This document shows positions 48,692-57,150 of a DNA stretch of 64,000 bases, one piece after another; position 1 is the first letter of the stretch; every line of letters starts with the position of its first letter. This DNA comes from Dactylosporangium siamense (GTDB lineage Bacteria > Actinomycetota > Actinomycetes > Mycobacteriales > Micromonosporaceae), in contig NZ_BONQ01000130.1 of the NCBI RefSeq assembly GCF_016862795.1, positions 47,050-111,049 on the forward strand. Reading direction: 5' to 3'. Both the position numbers and the translations under genes were made by a program. Under the pieces are notes generated by a model. It had not been told where the DNA came from. It saw nothing but the letters and a program-made list of their open reading frames with translations, and did no database searches.

Positions 48692-49482
48692 CCCGACCGG
48701 CTTTCGTCGTCGCGATCCGGAAGCCTTGTGGTCGTGCGGGAGCGTTGGTGCGGATCGACATCGTGGGCGGTCGGTGCGCGGTTGGGGGCCGCCCAGTGCT
48801 CCCCGCCGTCCGAGCTCGCCTGACCCTGCGCCGTCGAGGGCATCATTCGGTGCTCAAACACCGATCACGTCCACGAGCCCGTCGAGCAGGACCCGCATCG
48901 CCTCAGGACGAAGACCATCAATCGGTGGACCGGGGGTGTGCCGGCGCCGAAACAGCGATCTCCCGTCGCCGCTCATGATCGGTCGCCGCTCGAGATCGAA
49001 GGAGTGCCGTGGTCGTCCACGCGACCACCCGACGCCTTCGATCAAGCGACCAAGATCGCTAGGCCTCGGTGCGGGGCCGGCCAGCGCCCCGATCCGGGCT
49101 ATTTGTCGAAGTTCTCGAAGCTGGTGACAACCGAGCGTGCCGGACCAATGCGCAAGCCACCGGCGACGTCAGTCCACGACAGGGTCGCGTCCAGTGGCGT
49201 GGTGTACGGCCCTCGACCTGGCCGCGGCTTCGAGCGGACGTGGCCCGCGACAGACTCGCGGACGGCACGAAGTGTTCCGGCTCATGGTGGAAGGCCGGGT
49301 CGCGGCGCGCCACAGGCCGGCGCGGCTGCCCGTGGTTCCGCGCGGCCGCGGGACAGGGCGGCGCGGTTGCCGTCCGTGTCGTCCTGCGGTGAGGTCCCCG
49401 CGTCCGGACCCGCATGGTCCGGCGGCGTCGTTCGGCTTGTCGCCACCAACCGCTGGGACGCGCGGCGAACCTGCCGAAGGTG
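48692..49482. other. About 790-bp gap without a supported gene
   Basis: Frames here are short, overlap one another and lack domain patterns or ribosome sites. GC bias at third positions is weaker than in the flanking genes. A minus-strand frame ending at 48854 (PPIDGLRPEAMRVLLDGLVD) looks like the C-terminus of a decayed protein, but no family can be named. No rRNA, tRNA or CRISPR repeats are seen. Confidence 0.55.
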
Positions 49483-50730
49483 TCAGTCGGCGGAGATGAT
49501 GACGGAGTCGGGTGGGGGTTCGTGACGGTGTTGGACCAGGTGGCGGATGCCGGTGTTCAGGACCGCGACCAGCGGCACGGCCACCAGGGCGCCGATGATG
49601 CCGGCCAGGACCACGCCCGTTGAGATCGCCACGATCACGGCGAGCGGGTGCACGGAGACGGCGCGGCCCATGATCAGGGGCTGCAGGACGTGGCCCTCGA
49701 GCTGTTGGACGGCGATGACGCCGATGAGGACGACCAGGGCGCTGATCGGGCCCTCGTCGACGAGGGCGACCAGGACGGCGACGGCACCGGAGACGGTGGC
49801 GCCGATGATGGGGACGAAGGCGGCCAGGAAGACCATGGTGGCCAGGGGGAACCAGAAGTCGACGTTGATGATGAGCAGCAGCAGGCCGATGCCGAGGGCG
49901 TCGATGAAGGCGACGAGCACCGTCGCGCGGACGTAGGCGACCAGGGTGCGCCAGGCGGCCTCGCCGGCGCGGCGGATGGGGTCGCGGGCCGGGGTCGGCA
50001 GGACGCCGGTGAGGAAGAGCCAGATGCGGTGGCCGTCGCGCATGAAGAAAAACGTGACGAAGAGCACCAGGAGCAGCAGCGCGAAGAACTCGATGGTGGC
50101 GGTGGCGGTGGAGACGGCGCTGTCGGTGAGGCTGCCGCGGTTGTCGTTGAGCCAGTTCGTGGCGGCGTCGAAGGTGGCGTCCAGCTGGCTGCCGTTCAGG
50201 TGCAGGGGGCCGGTGGTGAGCCAGTCCTGGATCTGGTTGACGCCGTCGGAGGCCTTGTCGGCGAGGGCCGGAAAGCCGTCGACGAACTCGGTGATGACGA
50301 GGGTGAGGACGCCCGCGACGGCGGCGAGGCCGGTGATGAGGACCAGGAACGCGGCCAGGGAAGGTGGCAGTTTCACCCGGCGGCGCAGGAAGCCCATCAT
50401 GGGCGCGAGCAGGGCGGACAGCAGCAGCGCGATGCTCAGCGGGATGAGGACGGTCCGGAGCCGGCTGACGAGCCACAGCAGGACGGCGAGCGCGGCGACG
50501 AGGACCAGCAGGCGCCACGACCAGGCGGCCGTCAGGCGCAGGCCGCGCGGGATCTCGGCGTCGTCGCGGCTCATCGTCGACGGATGACCGGGATCGAGGA
50601 CCGGCGGTGGCGGCTCCACCACTGGCTCCTCCTCGACCGCGGCGGCGGCCTCGCGTTCCAGACGGGCCTTCTCGAGTCGTTCGTCGTATGCCCGCCGGAG
50701 GTTGGCGCGTACCTGATCGAACCGGCCCAC
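49483..50730 (-). CDS. AI-2E family transporter (TqsA/PerM-like)
   Basis: A 415-aa membrane protein. The cytosolic N-terminus (1-68) is acidic and proline-rich. About eight helices follow, with the PerM-type GLRLTAAWSWRLLVLVAALAVL, FFFMRDGHRIWLFLTG and the terminal VQQLEGHVLQPLIMGRAVSVHPL signature. Family members export small molecules such as AI-2 or act as Na+/H+ antiporters, so the substrate is open. AAGGGGG precedes the GTG. It diverges from the GroES-like gene. Confidence 0.88.
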   Translation of the reverse strand: MGRFDQVRANLRRAYDERLEKARLEREAAAAVEEEPVVEPPPPVLDPGHPSTMSRDDAEIPRGLRLTAAWSWRLLVLVAALAVLLWLVSRLRTVLIPLSIALLLSALLAPMMGFLRRRVKLPPSLAAFLVLITGLAAVAGVLTLVITEFVDGFPALADKASDGVNQIQDWLTTGPLHLNGSQLDATFDAATNWLNDNRGSLTDSAVSTATATIEFFALLLLVLFVTFFFMRDGHRIWLFLTGVLPTPARDPIRRAGEAAWRTLVAYVRATVLVAFIDALGIGLLLLIINVDFWFPLATMVFLAAFVPIIGATVSGAVAVLVALVDEGPISALVVLIGVIAVQQLEGHVLQPLIMGRAVSVHPLAVIVAISTGVVLAGIIGALVAVPLVAVLNTGIRHLVQHRHEPPPDSVIISAD

Positions 50731-50804
50731 GGAACCCCCTTGATGACGCGAGCGGAGACTTCACCGTAGTCCGGGTCCCGCGGCGATCGCACGCACCCAG
50801 GCGG

Positions 50805-50810
50805 TAGCGT
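50805..50810 (+). promoter_or_regulatory. -10 element (TAGCGT) of a predicted leaderless transcript
   Basis: TAGCGT ends 7 nt before the GTG at 50818. Confidence 0.5.
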
Positions 50811-50817
50811 CGCAACC

Positions 50818-51198
50818 GTGACAGCCCAGCCAGCCGCCGGTTACCCGGCGGCCACCACCCCGCCCGTCGTGTCCGACGTGGACGGGGGCCTGCCGATCCG
50901 GTTGCTGCACGACCGGGTTCTCGTCCGACTCGAAGGGGCCGAGGGCGAGCGCCGGCACGCGTCCGGCATCGTCATCCCGGCGACGGCGTCGGTGGGGCGG
51001 CGCCTGTCGTGGGCCACGGCCGTCGGAGTGGGGCCCAACGTGCGTTCGATCGTGTCCGGTGACCGGGTGCTGTTCGACCCGGAGGACCGCTCCGAGGTGG
51101 AGCTGCAGGGCCGCGACTACGTGCTGCTGCGCGAGCGTGACGTGCACGCCGTCGCGGCCCGGCGGGTCGAGCCCGACTCGACCGGTCTCTACCTGTAG
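50818..51198 (+). CDS. GroES-like (Cpn10-fold) small protein
   Basis: A 126-aa protein. Residues about 25-115 follow the Cpn10 beta-barrel: PIRLLHDRVLVRLEG at the start, SGIVIPATA where the mobile loop begins, ATAVGVGPNVRSIVSGDRVLFDP and YVLLRERDVHAV at the end. Residues 1-22 are an extra Pro/Ala tail. No GroEL gene is adjacent, so it is not the housekeeping GroES; it may be an accessory co-chaperonin. It overlaps the PrsW stop by 10 nt. Confidence 0.82.
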   Translation: MTAQPAAGYPAATTPPVVSDVDGGLPIRLLHDRVLVRLEGAEGERRHASGIVIPATASVGRRLSWATAVGVGPNVRSIVSGDRVLFDPEDRSEVELQGRDYVLLRERDVHAVAARRVEPDSTGLYL

Positions 51199-52802
51199 GG
51201 GTACGGGTAGCCCGCGTACATCGGGACGGGCGGCGGGGGCGGCGGCACGACCACCGGCACCGGCACGACCGGGGTCGGCGGGGCGGCGAGGACGCGGACC
51301 ATCCCGTCGGGGAACGTGATGTGGTAGCGGCTGCCGTCCCACACCGCGAGCGGTGCCTGCGGATCGCGGCCGATGAAGACCTGGCGATACGCGGCGAGCG
51401 CGGTGAGCAGGTGCCGCTCCTCGGCGAGGGCCTCCATCCGGCGGGACGGCGTGTTGTCCAGGCCGCGGTACAGGCCGTCGCGGAGCAGGGCGAGCTTCGT
51501 CGCGTCGAACTGGAACGCCCGCATGGCCTTGGCGCCGGGGTCGCCGGCGACCCGCCGGGCCCACCGGCGGGCGGACAGCCGCCGGCCGAGGGTGCCCAGG
51601 GCGGCCACCTCCGGCGGGGAGAACCAGCCGGCCCGCGCATACTCGGTGAGCATCCGCTCGGTGAGTTTGCCCTCGTTGGAACGCTGCCACAGGGCGAAGC
51701 CGACCATGCACAGGAAGATCGGCATCATGACGGCGAAGTACCCGTACAGCAGCACCCAGGGGGTTGCGGACGCGACGACCGACATGAGGTTCCACGAGCC
51801 GTGCAGCAGCATGGCGAGCAGCACGCCGGCGATCGGGGCGAGCCACCGGACCGACTTCGTCGAGCTGCGCGACGCGATGCCGAGCCCGATGCCGGTCATC
51901 GAGGTGAACAGCGGGTGTGCGAAGCCGGTCATGAGGATGCGCACGACGAAGATGCCGACGAGGGCGACCGCGCCGCTCACCGGGCCGTCGGACTCGGCGT
52001 TGTCGGCGTAGCCCTTGATCCCCAGGTACAGGATGTTCTCGACCATCGCGAAGCCGGTCGCGGACAGTCCGCAGTAGACGATGCCGTCGATCAGGCCGGA
52101 GAACGCCCGCGGCCGGCGCCAGAACAGCAGCACCGGCCCGAGCGCCTTCATGCTTTCCTCGATCAGGGGCGCCACCAGTACCGCGACGATCGAGTCGGAC
52201 AGACCCAGCCGGTCGGCGAGCAGTGCGCCGCCGGTGTTGACCGCCAGCGCGACGGCCGTCGCCACGCAGGCGCCCCAGCCGAAGACGAAGACCAGATATC
52301 TGACCGGCTCCGGCTCGTACCGGTCCAGCCAGAGGAAGCACGACACGAGCACCGGCACGGGGATGATCGCGGCGCTGACGCCGATGACGAGGGCGGTCCA
52401 GCCGCCGCTGAACCCGAGGAACGCCAGCATCGCCACCCCGCAGGCCGCGATGCAGCTGCTGACCCCGATGAGGGTCCAGAGGCGGCGGCGGTCGGAGCGC
52501 TTGGCGGGCGGCGCGGCGGCCAGGGCGAGGGCCGCGGTGGGATAGCGCTGCTCGCCGGTGTCGGGCGCGGCGTCCTCGGTCACGTTGGGCACGACGTCCG
52601 GGGCGGCCGCGTTCCAGTCGGGCTCCCCGGACGGGGGCTTGCCGAACGCCACCTGATAACCGGGGGAAACCTCGGGCGATCCCGCCAGCGGCGCCGCCCA
52701 CGGTGACCGCTGCGGAAACGCCCCGTCACCGGGCGGAGGCGCGGAGCGCTCGTCGTGCCTGTTGGGCTCCGATGGCGTCCCACTCGGCGGGAGTTCGGTC
52801 AT
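51189..52802 (-). CDS. PrsW-family membrane protease with long disordered ends
   Basis: A 537-aa protein. Residues 1-100 are Pro/Ala-rich and disordered. The core (110-350) has 8-9 helices with PrsW motifs: PLIEESMKALGPV (EExxK), GFAMVENILYL and FAHPLFTSMTG plus LHGSWNL, which supply the catalytic Glu/His residues. PrsW proteases cut anti-sigma factors within the membrane. A cytosolic domain (about 390-500) and a Pro-rich tail follow. A TAAGGT -10 lies 6 nt before the ATG. The client protein is unknown. Confidence 0.88.
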   Translation of the reverse strand: MTELPPSGTPSEPNRHDERSAPPPGDGAFPQRSPWAAPLAGSPEVSPGYQVAFGKPPSGEPDWNAAAPDVVPNVTEDAAPDTGEQRYPTAALALAAAPPAKRSDRRRLWTLIGVSSCIAACGVAMLAFLGFSGGWTALVIGVSAAIIPVPVLVSCFLWLDRYEPEPVRYLVFVFGWGACVATAVALAVNTGGALLADRLGLSDSIVAVLVAPLIEESMKALGPVLLFWRRPRAFSGLIDGIVYCGLSATGFAMVENILYLGIKGYADNAESDGPVSGAVALVGIFVVRILMTGFAHPLFTSMTGIGLGIASRSSTKSVRWLAPIAGVLLAMLLHGSWNLMSVVASATPWVLLYGYFAVMMPIFLCMVGFALWQRSNEGKLTERMLTEYARAGWFSPPEVAALGTLGRRLSARRWARRVAGDPGAKAMRAFQFDATKLALLRDGLYRGLDNTPSRRMEALAEERHLLTALAAYRQVFIGRDPQAPLAVWDGSRYHITFPDGMVRVLAAPPTPVVPVPVVVPPPPPPVPMYAGYPYPYR

Positions 52803-52808
52803 GGACCA

Positions 52809-52814
52809 ACCTTA
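52809..52814 (-). promoter_or_regulatory. -10 element (TAAGGT) of a predicted leaderless prsW transcript
   Basis: On the minus strand TAAGGT ends 6 nt before the ATG at 52802. Confidence 0.5.
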
Positions 52815-52829
52815 TCCGCGCTACGGTGA

Positions 52830-52946
52830 GCGCAGGTCATGAGTGCCAGCGCACAGCCCCGGCTTGCTGGCCGGCAACCCTCGCGTTCGCGGCGGGGTGC
52901 CCCGGGTGATGACACGGCTCGGCACGCGGTGTGCCCGGGCAAGCGC
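52830..52946 (+). ncRNA. SAM-IV riboswitch
   Basis: The core matches the actinomycete SAM-IV consensus almost letter for letter: GTCATGAGTGCCAGCG, AGCCCCGGCTTGCTGGCCGG, CAACCCTC, GCGGCGGGGTGCCCCGGG and closing GTGATGAC. P1 forms from 52836-52840 with 52909-52913. A further hairpin GGCAC/GTGCC follows, as expected for the class. It ends 18 nt before the start of the class V aminotransferase. High SAM should repress the gene. Confidence 0.9.
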
Positions 52947-52963
52947 GAGCGGAGGACTCTGCC

Positions 52964-54160
52964 ATGTCCACGATCCTGTCCCCCGGTGACGTGAAGCTGC
53001 GCGACGGCCGCAGTGTCGACTTCGCCAATCTCGACGTCGCCGCGACCGCCCCGTGCCTGCGGGTCGTCGCCGACGCGGTCGCCGAGCTGCTGCCGTTCTA
53101 CGGCAGCGTCCACCGTGGCGCCGGCGCGCTGTCGGAGCGGTGCACCCGCGAATACGAGCAGGCCAGGGAGACCGTCGCGGACTTCCTCGGCGCCCGGGAC
53201 GGCGACACCGTCGTCTTCACCCGCAACACCACCGACGCGCTGAACCTCCTCGCCCGGGCGCTGCCCGAGGACACGACGGTGCTCACGTTCGACGCGGAGC
53301 ACCACGCCAACCTGCTGCCGTGGCGGCGCACGGTGCACCTCGACGCGCCCCGCTCGCCGCAGGAGGCCGTGGCGGCGCTGGAGCGGGCGCTCAGCCGGCA
53401 GCGCTGCGGCCTGGTGAGCGTGACCGCGGCGAGCAACGTGACCGGTGAAGTGTGGCCGGTGGCCGCCCTCGCCGAGGTGGCGCACCGCTTCGGTGCCCGG
53501 ATCGCGGTCGACGCGGCGCAGCTCGCCCCGCACGCCCCGGTCGACCTGGCGGCGCTGGGCGCGGACTATGTCGCGTTCTCCGGGCACAAGGTGTACGCAC
53601 CGTTCGGCGCCGGTGTGCTCGCCGGCCGCGCGGACTGGCTGGACGCCGCCGAGCCGTACCTGGCGGGCGGCGGGGCCAGTGCCAGTGTGGGCAGTGACCT
53701 GGACGTCAACTGGACGACCGGGCCGGCGAGGCACGAGGCGGGCACGCCCAACCTGCTCGGCGCGGTCGCGATCGCCACCGCCTGCCGGGCGCTCGGCGAC
53801 GCCGATCACGCCCACGAGCGGGCCCTGGTCACGCGGCTCCGGGACGGTCTGGCCGGCCTGTCGCACGTCGAGGAGCTGCGCCTCTTCGACGCGGACGCGG
53901 AGCGGGTCGGGATCGTGTCGTTCGCGGTGCTCGGCGAGGAGCCCGGCGAGCTGGCCACCCGTCTCGGCCGGGACCACGGCATCGGGGTGCGGACCGGGCT
54001 GTTCTGCGCGCACCCGCTGACCCGGCGGCTCCTCGCGGAGGCGACCGCCAGGCTCGACCCCGAGGCCCCCGCGCCGGGCCACGCGGTGCGGGCCAGCTTC
54101 GGCCTGGGCACCACCGAGGAGCACATCGACCGCCTGCTCACCGCCCTGCGACACGGCTGA
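52964..54160 (+). CDS. Class V aminotransferase, cysteine desulfurase/lyase-like, under SAM-IV control
   Basis: 398 aa from ATG 52964 (GGAGG upstream). PLP fold with RNTTDALNLLARAL, DAEHHANLLPWR, the Asp of VDAAQLAPH and the PLP lysine in FSGHKVYAPFGAG. RTGLFCAH near the C-terminus carries a Cys where SufS-type enzymes hold their catalytic Cys. It could be a cysteine desulfurase or a related C-S lyase. SAM-IV control suggests a role in Met/Cys or SAM supply rather than Fe-S assembly. Its last 13 codons form the first unit of a repeat that bridges to ligD polymerase. Confidence 0.85.
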   Translation: MSTILSPGDVKLRDGRSVDFANLDVAATAPCLRVVADAVAELLPFYGSVHRGAGALSERCTREYEQARETVADFLGARDGDTVVFTRNTTDALNLLARALPEDTTVLTFDAEHHANLLPWRRTVHLDAPRSPQEAVAALERALSRQRCGLVSVTAASNVTGEVWPVAALAEVAHRFGARIAVDAAQLAPHAPVDLAALGADYVAFSGHKVYAPFGAGVLAGRADWLDAAEPYLAGGGASASVGSDLDVNWTTGPARHEAGTPNLLGAVAIATACRALGDADHAHERALVTRLRDGLAGLSHVEELRLFDADAERVGIVSFAVLGEEPGELATRLGRDHGIGVRTGLFCAHPLTRRLLAEATARLDPEAPAPGHAVRASFGLGTTEEHIDRLLTALRHG

Positions 54161-54295
54161 GCAGCACATCGACCGCCCGCTCAACACCCTGCGACACGGC
54201 CGAGCAGCATGGACAACGCCGCTGCCAGCCCGGAGACCCGCGGCTGAGCAGCACGGGGAACCGGCCGGCTCAACGGCCCGCGATGCGGCCGAGCA
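54121..54295. repeat. Four 43-45 bp repeats bridging two convergent gene ends
   Basis: Units begin at 54121, 54164, 54207 and 54251, each starting GCA and ending GAGCA. The first carries the aminotransferase stop (54158-54160) and the last carries the LigD-polymerase stop (TCA at 54270-54272). The first two are nearly identical; the others have diverged. Confidence 0.88.
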
Positions 54296-55133
54296 CCACG
54301 GAGGACGTGAGGTCGGCGATGGTCAACGTGCCCTCGTCGACCTCCTCCCAGGTCAACGGCGCCGACACGGTCGGCAGCGCGCCCGCGCGCAGCGAGTAGG
54401 GCGCCACCGTGGTCTTGAACGCGTTGTTCTGGCTCCAGTCGATGAAGACCTTGCCGGGCCGCAGCTGCCGGGCCATCCGCGCCACGATCAGGTCGGGCCG
54501 GCGGCGGGCGAGCTCGTCGGCGACGTCCTTCACGTACGCGCTGATCTCGTCGGCCGTCTCGTCCCCGGGCAGCTCCGCCACCAGCTGCATGCCCTTGCGC
54601 CCCGAGGTCTTCGGTTGGAGGTCCAGCCCGTCGTCGGCGAGCCGGTCCCGGACCAGCAGCGCGACCTCGAAACACGCCGGGAGCCCGGCCGGCGGACCCG
54701 GGTCGAGGTCGATGACCAGCAGGTCGGGGTTGAGCACGGCGCCGTCGGCGGAGACCCGCCACTGCGGGGTGTGCAGCTCCAGCGCGGCGAGGTTCGCCAG
54801 CCAGACCAGGGTGGCCAGCTCCTCGACCACGATGAAGTCGATGGTCTCGCGGCCGCGGCTGGAGCCTGGCACCGGCAGCCGGACGGTCCGGACCCAGTCG
54901 GGGGTGCCGGCCGGCGCGTTCTTCTCGAAGAAGCTGTTGCCGTCGACGCCGTTCGGGTAGCGGATGCGAGTCAGCGGCCGGCCGGCGAGGTGTGGCAGGA
55001 GGACCGGCGAGATGCGGGTGTAGTAGTCGATGACCTCGCCCTTGGTGAACCCGGCCTGCGGGTAGAGCACCTTGTCGAGGTTGGTCAGGTCGAGGTGCCG
55101 GCCCTCGACGTCGACGCGGATCTTGTCAGGCAT
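54270..55133 (-). CDS. ligD: LigD-type NHEJ DNA polymerase/primase (stand-alone domain)
   Basis: 287 aa from ATG 55133. AEP-superfamily polymerase: NLDKVLYPQAGFTKGEVIDYY (5'-phosphate recognition), the catalytic LVIDLDPGPPAG (DxD near 137), SGRKGMQLV and the His/Asp motif VFIDWSQNN. It fills and trims ends with Ku during non-homologous end joining. Only the polymerase domain is present. The ATG overlaps the ligase stop by 8 nt (ATGCCTGA), so both are translated together. It converges with the SAM-IV-linked aminotransferase. Confidence 0.92.
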   Translation of the reverse strand: MPDKIRVDVEGRHLDLTNLDKVLYPQAGFTKGEVIDYYTRISPVLLPHLAGRPLTRIRYPNGVDGNSFFEKNAPAGTPDWVRTVRLPVPGSSRGRETIDFIVVEELATLVWLANLAALELHTPQWRVSADGAVLNPDLLVIDLDPGPPAGLPACFEVALLVRDRLADDGLDLQPKTSGRKGMQLVAELPGDETADEISAYVKDVADELARRRPDLIVARMARQLRPGKVFIDWSQNNAFKTTVAPYSLRAGALPTVSAPLTWEEVDEGTLTIADLTSSVVLGRIAGR

Positions 55134-56058
55134 CGTGCACGTCCGAGGGCGTCAGGTCCGGCCGGATGCGCAGGAACCGGGGGAAGCGCAGCCGCCCGTC
55201 GCGGGTGCGGTGGCTGAACTTCACCTCGACGACCAGCCGCGGCTCGACCCAGACCGCGCCGCGGGCGTCCTCCCGCGGCACGGTGCCGGCGAACGGCGAC
55301 TGCGAGATCGACAGGTCCCGCAGCGCGTCGAGGAGCGCACGTTCGGCGGCGTTGGAGATCCCGCCGCCGACCCGGCCGCGAAACGTGAGGCCGCCGGCGA
55401 CGGGGACACCGACCAGCAGGGCGCCGAGGGCGCGCTTGCCGGGCCGCCAGCCGCCGACGACGAACTCGCAGCTCTCCTCCAGTTTGACCTTCACCCAGTC
55501 AGGTGAGCGCAGGCCGGCCTGGTAGTGCGAGCCGACCCGCTTGGCGACGACGCCCTCCAGCGCGTTGTCGCGGCTGGCGGTCACGGTCGCCGGACCGTCG
55601 TCGAACGACGGCGGGATCACGGCCCGGGGCCCCAGCCGCAGTCCTTCGAGCACTTCGCGGCGGATGGTGTACGTCGAAGCCCGCACATCCCGGCCTGCGG
55701 CTCTCAGCACGTCGAACGCGAGATACGACACCGGCAGCGCGACGGCCAGGCGGGCCGCCCTGGCCGGCTCGCGCACGTGCATCCGCTCGGCGAGCAGCTG
55801 AAACGAGGGGCGCCCGGCCTCGTCCATGGTCACGACCTCACCGTCGAGGACGGTGTCGTCGAGGCCTTCGCCGATCCTGGCGAGCTCCGGGTAGGCGGCG
55901 GTCACCTCGACGCCGCTGCGCGCGTAGAGGCGGGTCGCGCCACCGCTGATGATCGCGATGGCTCGGATACCATCCCATTTGAACTCATACGCCCAGCCCG
56001 GCCCGGACGGTAGCGGGCCGGTCGAGGCGAGCATCGGTGCCGGCGGGCCGGTCCCCAT
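55126..56058 (-). CDS. ATP-dependent DNA ligase of the LigD system (stand-alone domain)
   Basis: A 310-aa ligase. The nucleotidyl motif I is EFKWDGIRA (catalytic Lys), with DGEV (III), EGVVAKRV (IV) and WVKVKL (V). The OB-fold domain follows. It seals double-strand ends in NHEJ. The three LigD activities are split here: polymerase and ligase are separate, and no phosphoesterase domain is seen. A TATCGT -10 and GAGGGG both precede the ATG. Ku is divergent 105 nt away. Confidence 0.92.
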   Translation of the reverse strand: MGTGPPAPMLASTGPLPSGPGWAYEFKWDGIRAIAIISGGATRLYARSGVEVTAAYPELARIGEGLDDTVLDGEVVTMDEAGRPSFQLLAERMHVREPARAARLAVALPVSYLAFDVLRAAGRDVRASTYTIRREVLEGLRLGPRAVIPPSFDDGPATVTASRDNALEGVVAKRVGSHYQAGLRSPDWVKVKLEESCEFVVGGWRPGKRALGALLVGVPVAGGLTFRGRVGGGISNAAERALLDALRDLSISQSPFAGTVPREDARGAVWVEPRLVVEVKFSHRTRDGRLRFPRFLRIRPDLTPSDVHDA

Positions 56059-56064
56059 CCCCTC

Positions 56065-56070
56065 ACGATA
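56065..56070 (-). promoter_or_regulatory. -10 element (TATCGT) of the ligase-polymerase transcript
   Basis: On the minus strand TATCGT ends 6 nt before the ligase ATG; GAGGGG in the gap could also serve as a ribosome site. Confidence 0.45.
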
Positions 56071-56163
56071 GTTGGCCGCCGACTTCCTCGCGTGCGCCTC
56101 GATTCGATGCGATTCTGGTTGTCAGAGGTCAACACAGGTCAACACGGTGGGGAAAGGAACCCA

Positions 56164-57138
56164 ATGCGCGCGATCTGGAAAGGCGCGGTCTCCTTCGGGC
56201 TCGTGTCGATCTCCGTCCGCCTGTACTCGGCGACGGAGGAGAAGGACATCCGCTTCCACCAGGTCCACCGCGACGACGGCGGCCGGATCAAGTACAAGCG
56301 GGTCTGTTCGATCGACGGCGAGGAGGTCAGCTACGACGACATCGCCAAGGGCTACGACCTGGGCGGCGGCGAGATGGTCATCCTCACCGACGACGACTTC
56401 GCGGACCTGCCACTGACCACGAGCCGGGCGATCGAGGTGCTGGAGTTCGTGCCGGCCGAGCAGGTCGACCCGATCCTCTACAACAAGGCGTACTACCTGG
56501 AGCCCGACAAGACCGCCGCGAAGCCGTACGCGCTGCTGCGCGACGCGCTCACGAACACGGAGCGGGTCGCGATCGTGAAGGTGGCGCTGCGGCAGCGGGA
56601 GCAGCTCGCCACGCTGCGGGTCCGCGAGGACGTGCTGGTCCTCAACACGATGCTCTGGCCGGACGAGATCCGCGCGGCGAAGTTCGACATCCTCGACGAG
56701 GACGTGTCGGCGCGCCCGGCGGAGCTGGCGATGGCCGGCTCGCTGATCGAGTCGATGGCCGCCGACTTCGACCCGATGACGTACACGGACAACTACCGCG
56801 AGGCGCTGCAGGAGGTCATCGACGCGAAGGTGGCCGGCCGGGAGGTCGTGCAGCCGGAGGAGACCGAGGAGGCGCCGGCCGCGGCGGTCGACCTGATGGC
56901 GGCGCTGCGCGCGTCGGTGGAGCGGGCCAAGGCCGCCCGCGGCGAGGCGACACCGGCCAAGAAGGCGACGGCGGCGGCGAAGCAGACCACCGCGGCGGCG
57001 GACGACGCCGAGGTGGTCGAGGCGACGCCGATCAAGCGCACCGCCGCCAAGAAGACCACGGCCGCGAAGAAGGCACCCGCCGCGAAGGCGGCGCCCGAGA
57101 AGAAGTCCACCCCCACGAAGGCGAGGAAGTCCGCCTGA
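56164..57138 (+). CDS. ku: Non-homologous end-joining protein Ku
   Basis: 324 aa from ATG 56164 (AAAGGA upstream). Ku core: MRAIWKGAVSFGLVSISVRLY, HQVHRDDGGRIKYKRVC, the bridge region and RVAIVKVALRQREQLATLR. The residues after 265 form a disordered, Lys/Ala-rich tail (AAKKTTAAKKAPAAKA) similar in style to that of the HbhA-like protein, which may aid DNA sliding. It homodimerises round DNA ends and recruits the ligase and polymerase encoded divergently at 54-56 kb. Confidence 0.94.
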   Translation: MRAIWKGAVSFGLVSISVRLYSATEEKDIRFHQVHRDDGGRIKYKRVCSIDGEEVSYDDIAKGYDLGGGEMVILTDDDFADLPLTTSRAIEVLEFVPAEQVDPILYNKAYYLEPDKTAAKPYALLRDALTNTERVAIVKVALRQREQLATLRVREDVLVLNTMLWPDEIRAAKFDILDEDVSARPAELAMAGSLIESMAADFDPMTYTDNYREALQEVIDAKVAGREVVQPEETEEAPAAAVDLMAALRASVERAKAARGEATPAKKATAAAKQTTAAADDAEVVEATPIKRTAAKKTTAAKKAPAAKAAPEKKSTPTKARKSA

Positions 57139-57150
57139 GGTCTGTGCGCC

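Noticed and set aside
50818..51198. Housekeeping groES
   Set aside because: No groEL follows, the N-terminus has an extra Pro/Ala tail, and the protein overlaps an unrelated gene.
51321..52706. 461-codon plus-strand frame opposite prsW
   Set aside because: It is an antisense shadow of clear PrsW motifs on the other strand.
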